A DNA stretch of 64,000 nucleotides from NCBI GenBank assembly GCA_043228905.1, contig JBHGNT010000004.1, forward strand, positions 24,428,001 through 24,492,000, given 5' to 3'. Each line of letters starts with the position of its first letter. Position 1 is the first letter of the stretch. This stretch comes from Azolla caroliniana. Its lineage: Eukaryota > Polypodiophyta. Made by a program: the position numbers and the translations under genes. The notes below the pieces were generated by a model. That model was not told where the DNA came from. It worked only from the letters and a program-made list of their open reading frames with translations, and made no database searches. Positions 54,156-64,000 of the stretch are shown here, piece by piece.

Positions 54156-55940
54156 TACTCCCCCTCTTTAAAAGATTGCACTCTTGCAATGGAAAGTTCA
54201 TATAGACAAAACTTCTCAGCTATGTTTTCGCGTTCCCATGTGGCATCTTTTATTGATTTATCCATCCATTTTATTTTAAATTCTCGGATTTCTTTAGTAC
54301 ATAATTTTTTTGTTTTAACATCGAGAATTCTTTCAGGTACATGTGGTTTAGAAGATAAATCTTCAGAAGTAACCAGAGTTTCAGTTGTAACTGTATTGTC
54401 GCCGAAACCTAGAAGTTCTTTTAGATGACTCACATGAAAGACTGGATGAATTCCAACACCATCGGGAAGAGCGAGACGATAGGTTGATGACCCAATGCGT
54501 TTGAGCACTGTAAAAGGTCCACAAAACCGTGGGGCTAACTTAGCGCACTTACCCGTAGACAATGTCTTAGAATTGTGAGGTACACGTAAAAATACCTTCT
54601 GTCCAGGGTTGAATACACGAGGTTGCCTATGATGATCGACATAAAAACACGATCTATCTTGAGCTGTTTTTATATTGTCTCGTGCAATATGCAACATATC
54701 TTACATATCCTGAAGAAAGTTTTGCGTACTTCGCAACTCATCATGATGTATATTAGCATCAATCGGGGCTCGTGGCTGAAAACCATACATCAACATAAAA
54801 GTACTATATCCCATCGACGTATGCTTGGAGCTGTTATAAGCAAACTCCAAAATTGGGAGATAACGTTCCCATTTTGTTGGTTTTGTACCAACGTATGCTC
54901 GAAGCATGTCCTCAATAATTTGATTTACTCGTTCTATTTGTCCATCGGATTGAGGATGATCCGTGGAGCTCATGCTCAACATAGTTTCTAACTTCTTAAA
55001 GACTTCCGTCCATAAGTCACTAGTCAATTTTGGATCTCGATTACTCACGATATCCATCGGTAACCCATAAAAACGAAATAACTCGTCAACGAATTGGTAA
55101 GCCAATTTAGGAGCTATTATTGTGGTTTTAGTAGCAATAAATCTGGCCATTTTAGTTAGTCAATCAACCACAACCCATATGGCATCATGGCATTTTTGGG
55201 TGCGAGGAAGGCTAGCAATAAAATCCATGGATATACTTTCCCACTTATTGTTGGGAATGTCCAAGGGATGTAAAAGTCCTGTGGCTTTAGGTCGCTCGGC
55301 TTTGTTAACCTGACATTGGGGACATTTAGTCACATAGCTATGTATGTCAGGACGCATCTTAGGCCAATAAAATTGAGTGGAGATGAGAATGAGTGTACGA
55401 TGTATACCAGGGTGCCCTACTGAGGGTGCATCATGGCATTAAAACATAATTCTCTTTTTGACCTCAGGCAAATCTGGAACACAAACCTTCCCATTATGGT
55501 AGAGCAGACCATTAGGAATGTGGAAGTATTCCTTCGAGGATGTGGTGGTGTCTGTTCCAGAGTCAACTCTTGCCCATTATTTTGCGAAATAACTTTCATC
55601 AGGATACTTCCCTCGAAGTTGATCATAAAGATCTGATGTTATTTCACTGAAGCTAAGCATGTTAACTTCATAGATGCGACTTAGTGCATCAACGACAGTA
55701 TTCATGGAACCTTTACGATATCGTATGGAAAAATCAAAGTCCTGGATGAGATCAGCCCATCGTACCTTACGACCTTTCATGTCTTGTTGGTCACAAAAAT
55801 CTTTCAAGGACTCGTGGTCCGTAGTTACCACAAAGCGATTTCCATAAAGATAATGGCGCCATGTTTTGAGCGCATGTATAACTGCAAATAATTCCTTTTC
55901 TTGAACGGTATACCGACATTGAGCAGAATCAAGTTTCTTA
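54156..55940 (-). pseudogene. Gypsy-D pol fragment: RNase H, integrase, chromodomain
   Basis: On the minus strand: RNase H end (VTTDHESLKDF, YRKGSMNTVVDALSRI), integrase zinc region (HDAPSVGHPGIHR ... CPQC), core (SNRDPKLTSDLW, DHPQSDGQIERVNQ), GPY/F-like barrel (RFCGPFTVLKRIG) and chromodomain (ILDVKTKKLC ... KIKWMDKS). The frame is the same from 55831 to 54134 with stops at 55577, near 55155 (TGA, CGA in Gypsy-C) and 54701 (TAA, CAA in Gypsy-C). Confidence 0.88.
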
Positions 55941-55943
55941 CTC

Positions 55944-56905
55944 GTAGAAATAAAAAATCTACAATTGGGTTTTATAAATGTATATGCTCATAATGCGTCA
56001 TCAGATAGGAGAAGGTTATGGTCTTATCTACGTGATACTTTGCCAATGTGGATCATTGGTGTATGGTCAGAGATTTTAATATGATCGAGGATATGTTGGA
56101 TAGAAGTGGAGGTAGCCAAGTTGTTTTATATAGTTCGGAATTAAGCTTTTGGGAGAGGTTGTGCTTTAAGTATGGTTTTCAAGATACTTGGCACTCTTCT
56201 TCCTTTAGCAAACATGTTGAATCCTTGTAATTCTCTAGATTAGATAGACGGTTGTTGGGTACTAATCTAGATCAATTAGACAAATTGTATGCTAATGACT
56301 TCTTGCTAAAGTTAGGAGGTTCATTACATATATTAGTTGGGAAAACTTTCTCAGATCACTCACCTCTTATTGTTACTTTGAAAAAAAGGGAAAAATGAAG
56401 GCCTTTAGGACACCTATACCTTCCTCTTTGTATGATGATGTTGTCATTAGAAGAGATGTTTTAGTAATTTGGAAGGATACAAGTGTATCACAACTGATGG
56501 GGTGTAATAAATTTGTGGATGCAATTGCCAATGTTAGTAATTGGTTTTGTAGTAAAGCAAAGGAGGACCGATGTCAATTAAAAAAAAAGATAGCGAGTAC
56601 TAAACAAACGGTTGTTTCTTTGCAACATTTTCAACAACGTATGCCATGAGCGATGTGGGTGATGTTTGAATTGAATAATAGAATGGATAAGCTTTCTAAA
56701 CTACAAAATGTTTGGGCTCAATGCACTTATAATTCATTTGCTACAAAGTGGGCACAAGTGGGGGATAAAGTCTCTGCCGATTTTTTCAAAATTGTAATTG
56801 CAAAAAAATCTTGTAATGGGATGAAACAACTTCAGAGGGATGATGGATCCATTACGGAGGATGTTGAGGAAATGAGGCATATTGCTACATAGTTTTATAA
56901 ACACG
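55944..56905 (+). pseudogene. LINE (L1-type) endonuclease fragment
   Basis: Plus-strand fragment of a LINE ORF2: INVYAHNASSDR, then (after a frameshift) VRDFNMIEDMLDRSGG, SFWERL, a TFSDHSPLIV segment (56346-56375) and the region between endonuclease and RT (FELNNRMDKLSK, TKWAQVGDKVSADFFK). Family members usually have GDFNM and SDHxP. It is truncated on the left at the Gypsy-D junction and on the right at about 56905, before RT. Confidence 0.8.
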
Positions 56906-57266
56906 CTCGCGTTCACAAGTGGAAGGATCACGCATAAATGGAAGGATAAGGAATATTTTGATTGATTTTAGTACTTTTTCAATGATTTTACAAAACACAT
57001 TAATACCAGTATCATACATGTTCAAATATACTATGAAAAAGGTTAAAAATCCACTATTTTTGTGATTTAGAAAAAGAAGAAGAAGAGGAATTTCAAAAAG
57101 TTACATTCTCAATTTATATCACAAACTTTACAGCCAATGTTATTTTATAAGAAACGATTTTTTAGAAATCATAAGAATTCAAAACACATGCTTTTATATT
57201 GCTCGATTTGTTACAAGCGGAATGTAGTTACACTTAATAGCCAAAAATACATTCATGATCACTCCT
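56906..57266. other. 3' flank of the DUF7869-like gene, possible transposon edge
   Basis: AT-rich. LINE reading ends near 56905 and the sequence CTCGCGTTCACAAGTGGAAG starts a new unit, with a similar motif at about 50190. This is a candidate left end of the element carrying the next two genes. Target duplications and the far end are not visible. Confidence 0.35.
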
Positions 57267-58166
57267 TTACGGAGAATCACTATTATAACTAATGTACAAT
57301 GACGATTCCTCCTCGTCATCCTCGGATGTACCAATCAATGCATTATCTTCGTCATAAACCAAATGGTTTGACTCTAGATTATATGTAGCAGATCTCGTTT
57401 GCCTTCGACTCAAGCCACCTTGTAGACCTGGTAATTTTTCTTTTATTATATCTATTGTTGACTTCCTTAATCGTCCGGCTTTTGTAAGCGTGAGGTCGTA
57501 CACGATGATATCCACATCAGAGATATCAAGGGTCGAGGTGTTACGAATGTTTCGCTTCCTCTTCCAACCTCCCCTTGTCGTTGGGCATTCAATAATCTCC
57601 AATGTATACTTACTTGTAAAAGCATTTGCACTTCTAGTGTTGTACCAATAAACGTTTAGGGACTTGATCGTGTTTTCTATTTCATGCATTAGCACTTCTA
57701 GAATTTTACCAACCCAAAATTAGTGGTCATATGAGTTCTCATCAGCCGGCGTTGCAATCAACATCCCCGCTGCGAGCTCTTGCAAATTGCCTTGCCATCT
57801 AGCTTCGGCTACTTTGGTCATCCTTGGTCCCACATAAATGTCTCTTTGTTGTGGATGGACTAAACTGTCATTAATCGCATTTGTTGGTTGCTCCGGAGTT
57901 TTATTTACACGATCATGTTCTAGCGACCATGTGAATGGTGTTTCCAAATTCCAATTATCACCGAATACACAATTGTCTATAATTCCTTTCCAATCACTAA
58001 AAAATACATCCCACCATGACGTGTCTTGTTGTGCGGCATATTTCTTGGCATCCTCAATATGCTTTCTTTTTTCTTCTAAGGCTTGGAGCCATAATTGTTT
58101 TTGTTCCGATACCAAGTCACTATGCAACTATCCTTTCTTCTCAATTGGCATTTGTTTAGCTCCATG

Positions 58167-58479
58167 TGTTAGGAAACAGATCCCTCCGGATGAGGAGTAC
58201 CCGGCTACGGATGACCCGGTGAGAACCGGATGATGAAGACCTGGTGAGAACCGGATGATGAGTGCCCGGCAAGCGCTGGATGATGCAGGCCCGGTGAAGA
58301 GTGATCACCAGATGAAGGGAAATATTCGTAAATATGTTTTTGAGAGTCCATCGGGGCTATATTTGTAAATAGCCGGAAAGTCATATTACTATAAATATGA
58401 CTTAGGGCAAACTGTTGTTTATGATGTGTGTGTGTAGCTGTTGTCATTCTTGTTGGCGCAAGATTATAGCGCAGCCGTG

Positions 58480-58544
<65 letters not shown>

Positions 58545-58840
58545 GAAGAGTTCGTATCTCTGTTGTAACCGCCGCCTGTGGCGAAGATCGTGAGCATGAG
58601 ATCGTTGCCTCCGTGAGCTTACTGTTGTAATCATTGTGATATAGTGATAGTTTGCAGTCTGTGGGCTGCCGTGGTTTTTTCCCTAGTTTGGGTTTTCCAC
58701 GTTAACATCCTGTATTCTCTTTTCTTTCCTGTGTACTCTTCTCTCCTTTGTGTCGTGCATTCATTATCCATTTTTCTGTGCTTCGATTTTAGACTCGGTT
58801 GTGGCCGAGTGGTGTGCAAAGGGAGCGTGCATTCCTGTCA
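58167..58840 (+). mobile_element. Solo LTR of the Copia-1-related family inside the DUF7869-like gene
   Basis: 674 bp, TGTTAGGAAAC...ATTCCTGTCA, flanked by perfect CCATG (58162-58166 and 58841-58845). Includes a long GA microsatellite (58482-58536). It belongs to the same LTR family as 39457-40159. It is read out of the coding sequence, so it postdates the gene. Confidence 0.93.
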
Positions 58841-60549
58841 CCATGGACAATTGTACTCGGCATACAAAGTAATAACTCGCAATCACCTTCAGGTTCCCAT
58901 GTTGTAGAAGATGAATATTGTTTAGCATACAAATGCGTAGAACCACTTATTTCATTTTTCTTTATCATAAAAATGTGATTGAAGCTTATATTGTTTAACT
59001 GGGCGGCACTTTAACATTCCCAACACCCCCATCTGATATATATCTCTTAAAGTCATATACCTCCTTCAAGTGTAACACTTTTGGGCGTGGTGTATATGCA
59101 TCATAAATGACATCAAATAGTTTTGGTAATGTGAAAGCATCATGCCGAGACAACAGTTTGGAGAATGTGCTAAACATATGATCTATATGATCATGTGTGT
59201 GGCCAACCAAAAGAAAATTGACTTTCACTTTTCTAAACAATCCTTGGTTGACCAACATACTTAGACAGCCAAACTCAGTTGAATTTTTGTTCTCTCTAGT
59301 AGTATTGTCCAATTGAATGTATAGAACAGGGGGGAACGGTTGGCCCCATGACATCAAAACTTGGTGAATCACTGTAACTGTTAGGTTAGGGTCATTGTGA
59401 ACATTGGGGTATGTAATGAAGATGTGAGGTCCAACTAACCTATTATAAGCCAAGCATCCCACCAAGTGCATTTGAACAAGGCACTCATCATTGATGTCTT
59501 TGGGGAGCCTCCGCATATGTGGCAAGCACGTCTTCTTTTGGTCTATGCCATCTATCATTAAGCACATGTATTGTTAGGGCCTCTTCAAACACTTCTCTCT
59601 ATGATGCATCGCCTTCTTTCATTCTAACGATTGTGCCTCACGATGCCCCTGTAGTAACTTCTTACGCATATCCTTTTCCATTGATGTCTTTGCACCTTTA
59701 GCCAAACTTTTAAGATTTGCACAAATGGAGCAATACCCCATGCGCACTTTACGTGGAATGATAACATTTGAAAACTGAGCACTCCATAATCTTGTGAATT
59801 GGTTATATGTGACAGATTTATTACGTGAGCCCACCATATCAGATTGATAGACATCATAAACTTCCCGACGTGTGTAATTATCAGAGAGGTGCATCCTACC
59901 TGTAGTGGGCATTACTTCACAATTTAACTGAAAGTAACTTTTCATCCAACCAATAGCATGTCTTCCACTTGCACCTTTCATACTTGGAACCTCTTTACAA
60001 TTGAGCATCTGATCCCCGCTAAGTAGACGTTTTTGTACTCTATGTAGCCACATGTTACTAACACATGACACAATTTTGAATGCAACTCTACATATTTGTT
60101 GTGCATGGAAGATATAATACTCAAATGATACTTTGATCCCCGTACATTTGTCAGACACTAGTTGCATATGTGACCCGAGGTAAGTGTCTTGGTCATCACC
60201 AGTCATCGAAAATAGTATCGCCTTAATTCTCGCAACTTTGATTTTCCAATCAAAGACATACAACCACAAGCACAACATATTTTGTTGACATCAAATCCAA
60301 TATGCTTATCTGATGTCACCAAGTTAAATCTGGCCAGACGAATTCTACGTGGGATTCTTCTAATATGCATAGGACTTCCAGATTTCTCTTCTTGCATAGA
60401 AGTTGGAGTAACCTTGTTACAATCCAATTCTTTGTTGTGACCATCGCCCATGATATTCGATGTTTCATTGGCACTACTTTCATTCTCCGTATCTTTATTA
60501 ATATCGTATTCTTCAATAGAGAACTCTTCACATGTGTTGTAGGTGAAGA

Positions 60550-60705
60550 TGAGCTCAGACAATACTCTTCGATAGAAATGGGTGAGTCTATCGACAAACA
60601 ATATTCTTCGATAGAAAATGGTGAGTCTATCGACAGACAATACTCTTCGGTAGAAAACGAAGAGTCTGATGACAAACAATATTCTTCAATCGAGAACGGT
60701 GAGTC
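60550..60705 (-). repeat. 39-bp coding minisatellite x4
   Basis: Four 39-bp units encode DSPFSIEEYCLS-type 13-residue repeats at the N terminus of the DUF7869-like protein. Substitutions between units are mostly conservative, for example DSSFSTEEYC. Confidence 0.85.
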
Positions 60706-60719
60706 TTCACTCATGGCTT

Positions 60720-61407
60720 AAGGTCCATTGAGAGCTCTTTAAGTTATGTGCTTGGGCCAATATAAAAAATTGATAATGTCTTCTCTAAACATAAACTCCT
60801 CTCTAAACAGAAGCTCCCTCAATATAATGTCTATATTATTTAATATTATATTAATACAATAAATAAAGATATTATTTTTAATATAATAAATTTAGGAATG
60901 CGCTATTTGCCCCTCCTAAAAATACAAACCTTTTGGCTATTTTGGCCCCCCTATTTTGGCTAAACCACCACCACATCCCCCCTCCCCGCCCCCTAAAAAA
61001 AAATGGGGGGGGGGGGGCTAAAATAGCCAAAATAGCCTTTTCAATCATTGGTTCATTCATGGCCACATCTTTAATACAAAACATTAGAGTCATAAAAATG
61101 TTGCTTTAAGTATTCAATCATTGTTTCATTCATGAACCTCTATCATTGTTTCCTTCATGACCTTCAAAGGCATTGTATGTTAGTTTGAGTATAAAATAAT
61201 CATTAATATGTTAGTTTGAGTATTTAATCATTGATTCATTCATAAGCATCATTTAATTTAAATCCATTAGAGAGTCATTGGTACATTCAAGATTATGTAC
61301 TATATAAAGTAACTAACTAACTCTTTCTTAGGTCTAACTAACTAACCTTAAGCTTACCAACCCTAGTTAAAGTGATTGTGGTTACTTTAACCATAGTGGT
61401 CAATCCT
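60720..61407. other. Divergent intergenic region between the DUF7869-like and ParB-like genes
   Basis: AT-rich, with a repeated ATCATTGNTTCATTCATGA motif (61045-61250) and the hairpin below. It presumably carries both promoters. A TATAAA at 61293-61298 and the stronger TATAAATA at 61408 point right. Confidence 0.45.
60935..61037. repeat. Inverted repeat with G/C-homopolymer loop
   Basis: GGCTATTTTGGC (60935-60946) recurs inverted at 61026-61037. The loop holds C-runs and a run of 13 G. It could be a small foldback element. Confidence 0.7.
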
Positions 61408-61415
61408 TATAAATA
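61408..61415 (+). promoter_or_regulatory. TATA box of the ParB-like gene
   Basis: TATAAATA followed by GG, 142 bp upstream of the start codon at 61550, with a CA-rich likely transcription start near 61438-61445. Confidence 0.6.
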
Positions 61416-61624
61416 GGAAGACGTCCTCATTTCTCAATCACTCACGTGCAGAACAGAGCACACAAGCACACAGAGCAGACAAAGCACAAAGAGCCCATAG
61501 CACGCAACACCAAATTGTCATCTCCCCCTAAGCATCGACAACGAGAATCATGTCTTCGAAGAAAATCGAGCACCAAGAATCCAGGTAAGTGCTTGGCAGT
61601 CCAAACATTTTTGTAAATATGTTT

Positions 61625-62160
61625 TAGCACTCAAGAACTCGATACGGCGTATCGAGTTCCTGTATAAAACACAAACTGTGTACAGGAACTTGATACGGCG
61701 TATCGAGTTCATGTTTAAAGTTTGTAGGAACTTGATACGGCGTATCGAGTTCATGTTTAAAGTTTGTGTTTTAAACAGGAACTCGATACGCCGTATCGAG
61801 TTCCTGTTTAGAGTTTGTGTTTTATACGTAACGAGTTCCTGTTTAAAGTTTGTGTTTTACACAGGAATTCGATACGGCATATCGAGTTCCTGTTTAAAGT
61901 TTGTGTTTTACACAAGAACTCGATACGCCGTATCAAGTTCCTGTTTAAAGTTTGTGTTTCAAACAAGAACTCGATACGGCTTATCAAGTTCTTGTTTAAA
62001 TTTTCTATTACATACGGGAACTCGATACTGCGGATCGAGTTCCTGTGTAAAGTATGTGTTTTATACATGAACTCGATACCTTGTATCGAGTTCATGTTTA
62101 AATTTTGTGTTTTATACATGAACTCAATATGCCGTATCGAGTTATTGTATAAAACACAAA
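61625..62160. repeat. Array of about 11 near-identical 31-bp palindromes inside the intron
   Basis: Units have 14-nt arms CAGGAACTCGATAC and GTATCGAGTTCCTG around a 3-nt centre (GGC or GCC). They are joined by a 20-25 bp spacer TTTAAAGTTTGTGTTTTACA, giving a period near 49 bp. One unit is half deleted. The spacer runs inverted at both ends of the array. The last two or three units diverge in centre and outer bases. Confidence 0.92.
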
Positions 62161-62670
62161 ATTTAAATAGGAATATTGTGTCTTTGGGGGAACAATTTGG
62201 TATGTGTGAAAAGATACCAATTTTATGTCCAATTCAGACTTTTTTAGTGACATTTGTTACATTTTGTAACATTTAGCGGCCTTACTTAAAAAGGTTTTAT
62301 GACCTATAATAGCTTAAAATAATAGAAAATAACCCATGAATTACCTTTATGATATACCAAATTTAAGTCTATCGTATTAAAATTCTCAACAATATGGATA
62401 TGGAATCAATATAAGCCATACCTACCCTTCAATATCATACATATCCTGGTATAATTATTAAGATATATAATTTTCGAAGTTGAATAGCCCTTACTAGATT
62501 TAAATTCTGAATAAAGGTCTATCATGTTCACAGAAGGTATGATTGATATTTAGAGTTTAGCATAAATCGCCTACTAATTTTTGTCTTGATCTACTTATGT
62601 ATATTTTAATAAGTAACCTTAATCTAGGGAACCAACTAGCTTATATTTTCGCACGTCCTTTCTTAAATAG
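62161..62670 (+). other. Remainder of the putative intron
   Basis: AT-rich, no ORF. Polypyrimidine-like CGCACGTCCTTTCTTAAATAG at the end supports the acceptor at 62670. Confidence 0.5.
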
Positions 62671-64000
62671 GTCATTTGAGAACTTGTCGGACCGACCTGT
62701 GAAGAAAATAAAGCTCCGGCTTCAGGGCTCTCCAATTGAGACCCGGAAACTAATAGTTCCTCAGAACATGAAGAGAGGAAAAAAAACTTCTCTTTAACGA
62801 GGAGACAAAATCTCAACCATCTGATGATGTTAGCCAAAAGAAAATGTTAGCAGCTACTGGTGGTGAGGGCCTTCCTGACCGTGATCTAACGGAAAAGGAA
62901 TGGTGTATGTAGTACGTCGACTCCAACAAAAAAGTCGTGCTTTATACAGCAAAGAAGAAGGGTGATGATCAGCTTGAAAATGACACCGCATTTATGTATG
63001 GCCATATTCTACGATTTGACTAAGAATGTTTAGATTCAACCAACATTCTTGTAATGATAGAGTGCTCGAAGGGGGTACGTAAAGTGTACCTTTCTGAAGA
63101 TCGACTAGTAAAGGAATCTTGTGGGCCAGAATCTTTTAAAAAAGATCTACGAAGCTCACAAAACCTTATTGTCACCTTGAGGCCTTATATACAAGGCCAT
63201 GTAACTCTAAGGGAGCCCTTTCCCTCCCTAGTGAAGGCCTCGAAAAGGGCATCTAAAGTGCAATCAAGACCAGCAAAAAAGAAGACCACTAAAATGTCAG
63301 ACTCCGACTCATGAAGCTCAAATGAAGATGAGGACACTAGGGGGACACCAGGTGTTGAGCTGGCATCGAGTGTGTTGTCATCCAAGTAGAATAAGATACG
63401 GAGAGAGTTAATGCAGCATAAATTGGTGAGAAAAGGGCAAGTGTTTAATTTGCCTATAACACACATCCATCGGCCCCCTGTAGATGAAAAAACAGGACGA
63501 AGACCACTTGAGATCAGAGAGCCACACCGAATGCATGTTCAAAATCTCAAGAAAAAAATGAAAATTAATCCACATGCTACCGTTGTGTCTTTTATTGTTA
63601 TGGTGGATCCCGAAGAATGTGAAGCCACTAAAGAATTCAACATAAGAAAGCATGATCAATACAATTACTTTGTAATTGGAAGATCGCATTCGGCGGAGGC
63701 ACGTCAGCAACTTGTGAGAGAACATCCAATGACTTTCTTCTTCAAGTATGCCGAGTGCAAAATTTAGGTGTGCCTCAAAACTGAAGAGGCAAAGCTATTG
63801 GCATGGGACCACAATAATGATAATGACTATAGGGAGAAAATGTCATCGATTGAGCGTATAAGGTTCTTCCACCACTATTACTTGGACGTCAAACAAAAGT
63901 TCGGTGTGAAGCTACATCCAGGCCTACGACGTCAATGCTAGCATGAAGTCGGCATTGTGGTGGATGATAATGTTAAGTCCGATGGTCTTCGGAAATATGA

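Larger units (their letters stand above)
53700..55943 (-). mobile_element. Gypsy-D: chromodomain gypsy fragment, same family as Gypsy-C
   Basis: 3' LTR at 53700-54155 (TGTTA...TAACA) followed on its upstream side by pol to RNase H. It ends abruptly at 55943, where sequence shared with Gypsy-C (near AGAATCAAGTTTCTTACTC) gives way to LINE sequence. The 5' half of the element is absent. Confidence 0.88.
57267..60714 (-). pseudogene. DUF7869-like protein, possible transposase, decayed
   Basis: Read on the minus strand. The N terminus (60714) has four 13-residue repeats (SIEEYCLS type) and a charged region. A middle block follows with TGDDQDTYLGSHMQLVSD, GRHAIGWMKSYF and CSICANLKSLAKG. A conserved block comes next: MIDGIDQKKTCLPHM, YIQLDNTTRENKN and LLVGHTHDHIDHMFSTFS. 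The C terminus has a WEPEG segment, DTSWWDVFFSDWKGI and FWVGKILEV. The D..., LDN and GHTH..ID motifs recall the uncharacterised family I know as DUF7869 and could be a nuclease/transposase core, but that is inference. A solo LTR (58167-58840) splits it, and at least two frameshifts (near 60250 and 58950) and several stops (for example 57718) occur. Confidence 0.65.
61550..64000 (+). pseudogene. Split ParB/sulfiredoxin-like gene, runs off the window, damaged
   Basis: Exon 1 is 61550-61584 (ATG, 35 nt) and ends CCAG|GTAAGT, a consensus donor. The intron is 61585-62670 and ends TTTCTTAAATAG. Exon 2 from 62671 is in the right phase and continues the peptide (SRSFENLSDRPVKKI). A run of eight A at 62779-62786 shifts the frame; one A fewer would join the long frame from about 62788. 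That frame has stops at 62910, 63021, 63312, 63387, 63765 and 63939. The conserved part (63411-64000) has GQVFNLPITHIHRPP, ...RMHVQNLKKKMKINPHATVV, YNYFVIGRSHSAEARQQL and FKYAECKI. This order (substrate loop, helix, GxxHxxEAR) matches the ParB-like nucleotide-binding/nuclease fold. Function in plants is unknown to me. Confidence 0.6.

Noticed and set aside
61625-62160. CRISPR-like array of regular palindromic repeats
   Set aside because: Spacers are near-identical to each other rather than unique, the genome is a plant nucleus and there are no cas genes. It is a palindromic tandem repeat.

Overview
The window is nuclear DNA of a land plant with a large, repeat-rich genome. The evidence is an OVATE-family protein gene (a plant-specific family), Ty1-copia elements primed by initiator tRNA-Met, chromodomain Ty3-gypsy elements and plant L1-type LINEs. 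A fern or another non-seed plant is plausible from the kinds of repeats present, but this is only an inference.

Layout: 1-1560 holds no recognisable gene. At 1566-15141 is a complete Ty1-copia element (minus strand, TSD CAATC). Its integrase is split by a young, largely intact Ty3-gypsy element (Gypsy-A, 4720-12631). At about 15660-19190 is a decayed LINE. At 20418-22592 (minus strand) is the one convincing host gene, an OVATE family protein with unusual low-complexity tracts, including seven TTAGGG units inside the coding sequence; microsatellites lie upstream. From 24000 to 34300 is an AT-rich desert with one decayed copia remnant (30340-31130) and a 70-bp perfect alternating purine/pyrimidine tract.

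From 34309 to about 50180 is a three-level nest. A chromodomain gypsy (Gypsy-C) is interrupted by a copia element (Copia-2, TSD GGCTA). Copia-2 is interrupted by a solo LTR (TSD AAGCC) and by a GC-rich relative of Gypsy-A (Gypsy-B, 40624-47662). From about 50790 to 53530 is a large imperfect inverted repeat filled with palindromic motifs. It carries a MITE-like element (9-bp TSD) that itself contains a solo LTR. A second chromodomain gypsy fragment (53700-55943) and a LINE fragment (to about 56905) follow.

The last 7 kb is the most unusual part. A decayed minus-strand gene (57267-60714) resembles the uncharacterised family I know as DUF7869 and is split by a solo LTR. Divergent from it is a plus-strand gene that I assemble from a TATA box, a 35-nt first exon, a consensus splice donor, a phase-compatible acceptor and a long second exon running off the window. 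Its product looks ParB/sulfiredoxin-like. The intron holds an array of about 11 near-perfect 31-bp palindromes. The same palindrome core recurs in the inverted-repeat element 9 kb away. My working hypothesis is that the divergent pair plus the palindromes is a large, undescribed DNA transposon, and that the inverted repeat is a non-autonomous relative. Both genes here are damaged, so intact copies elsewhere would be needed to establish this.
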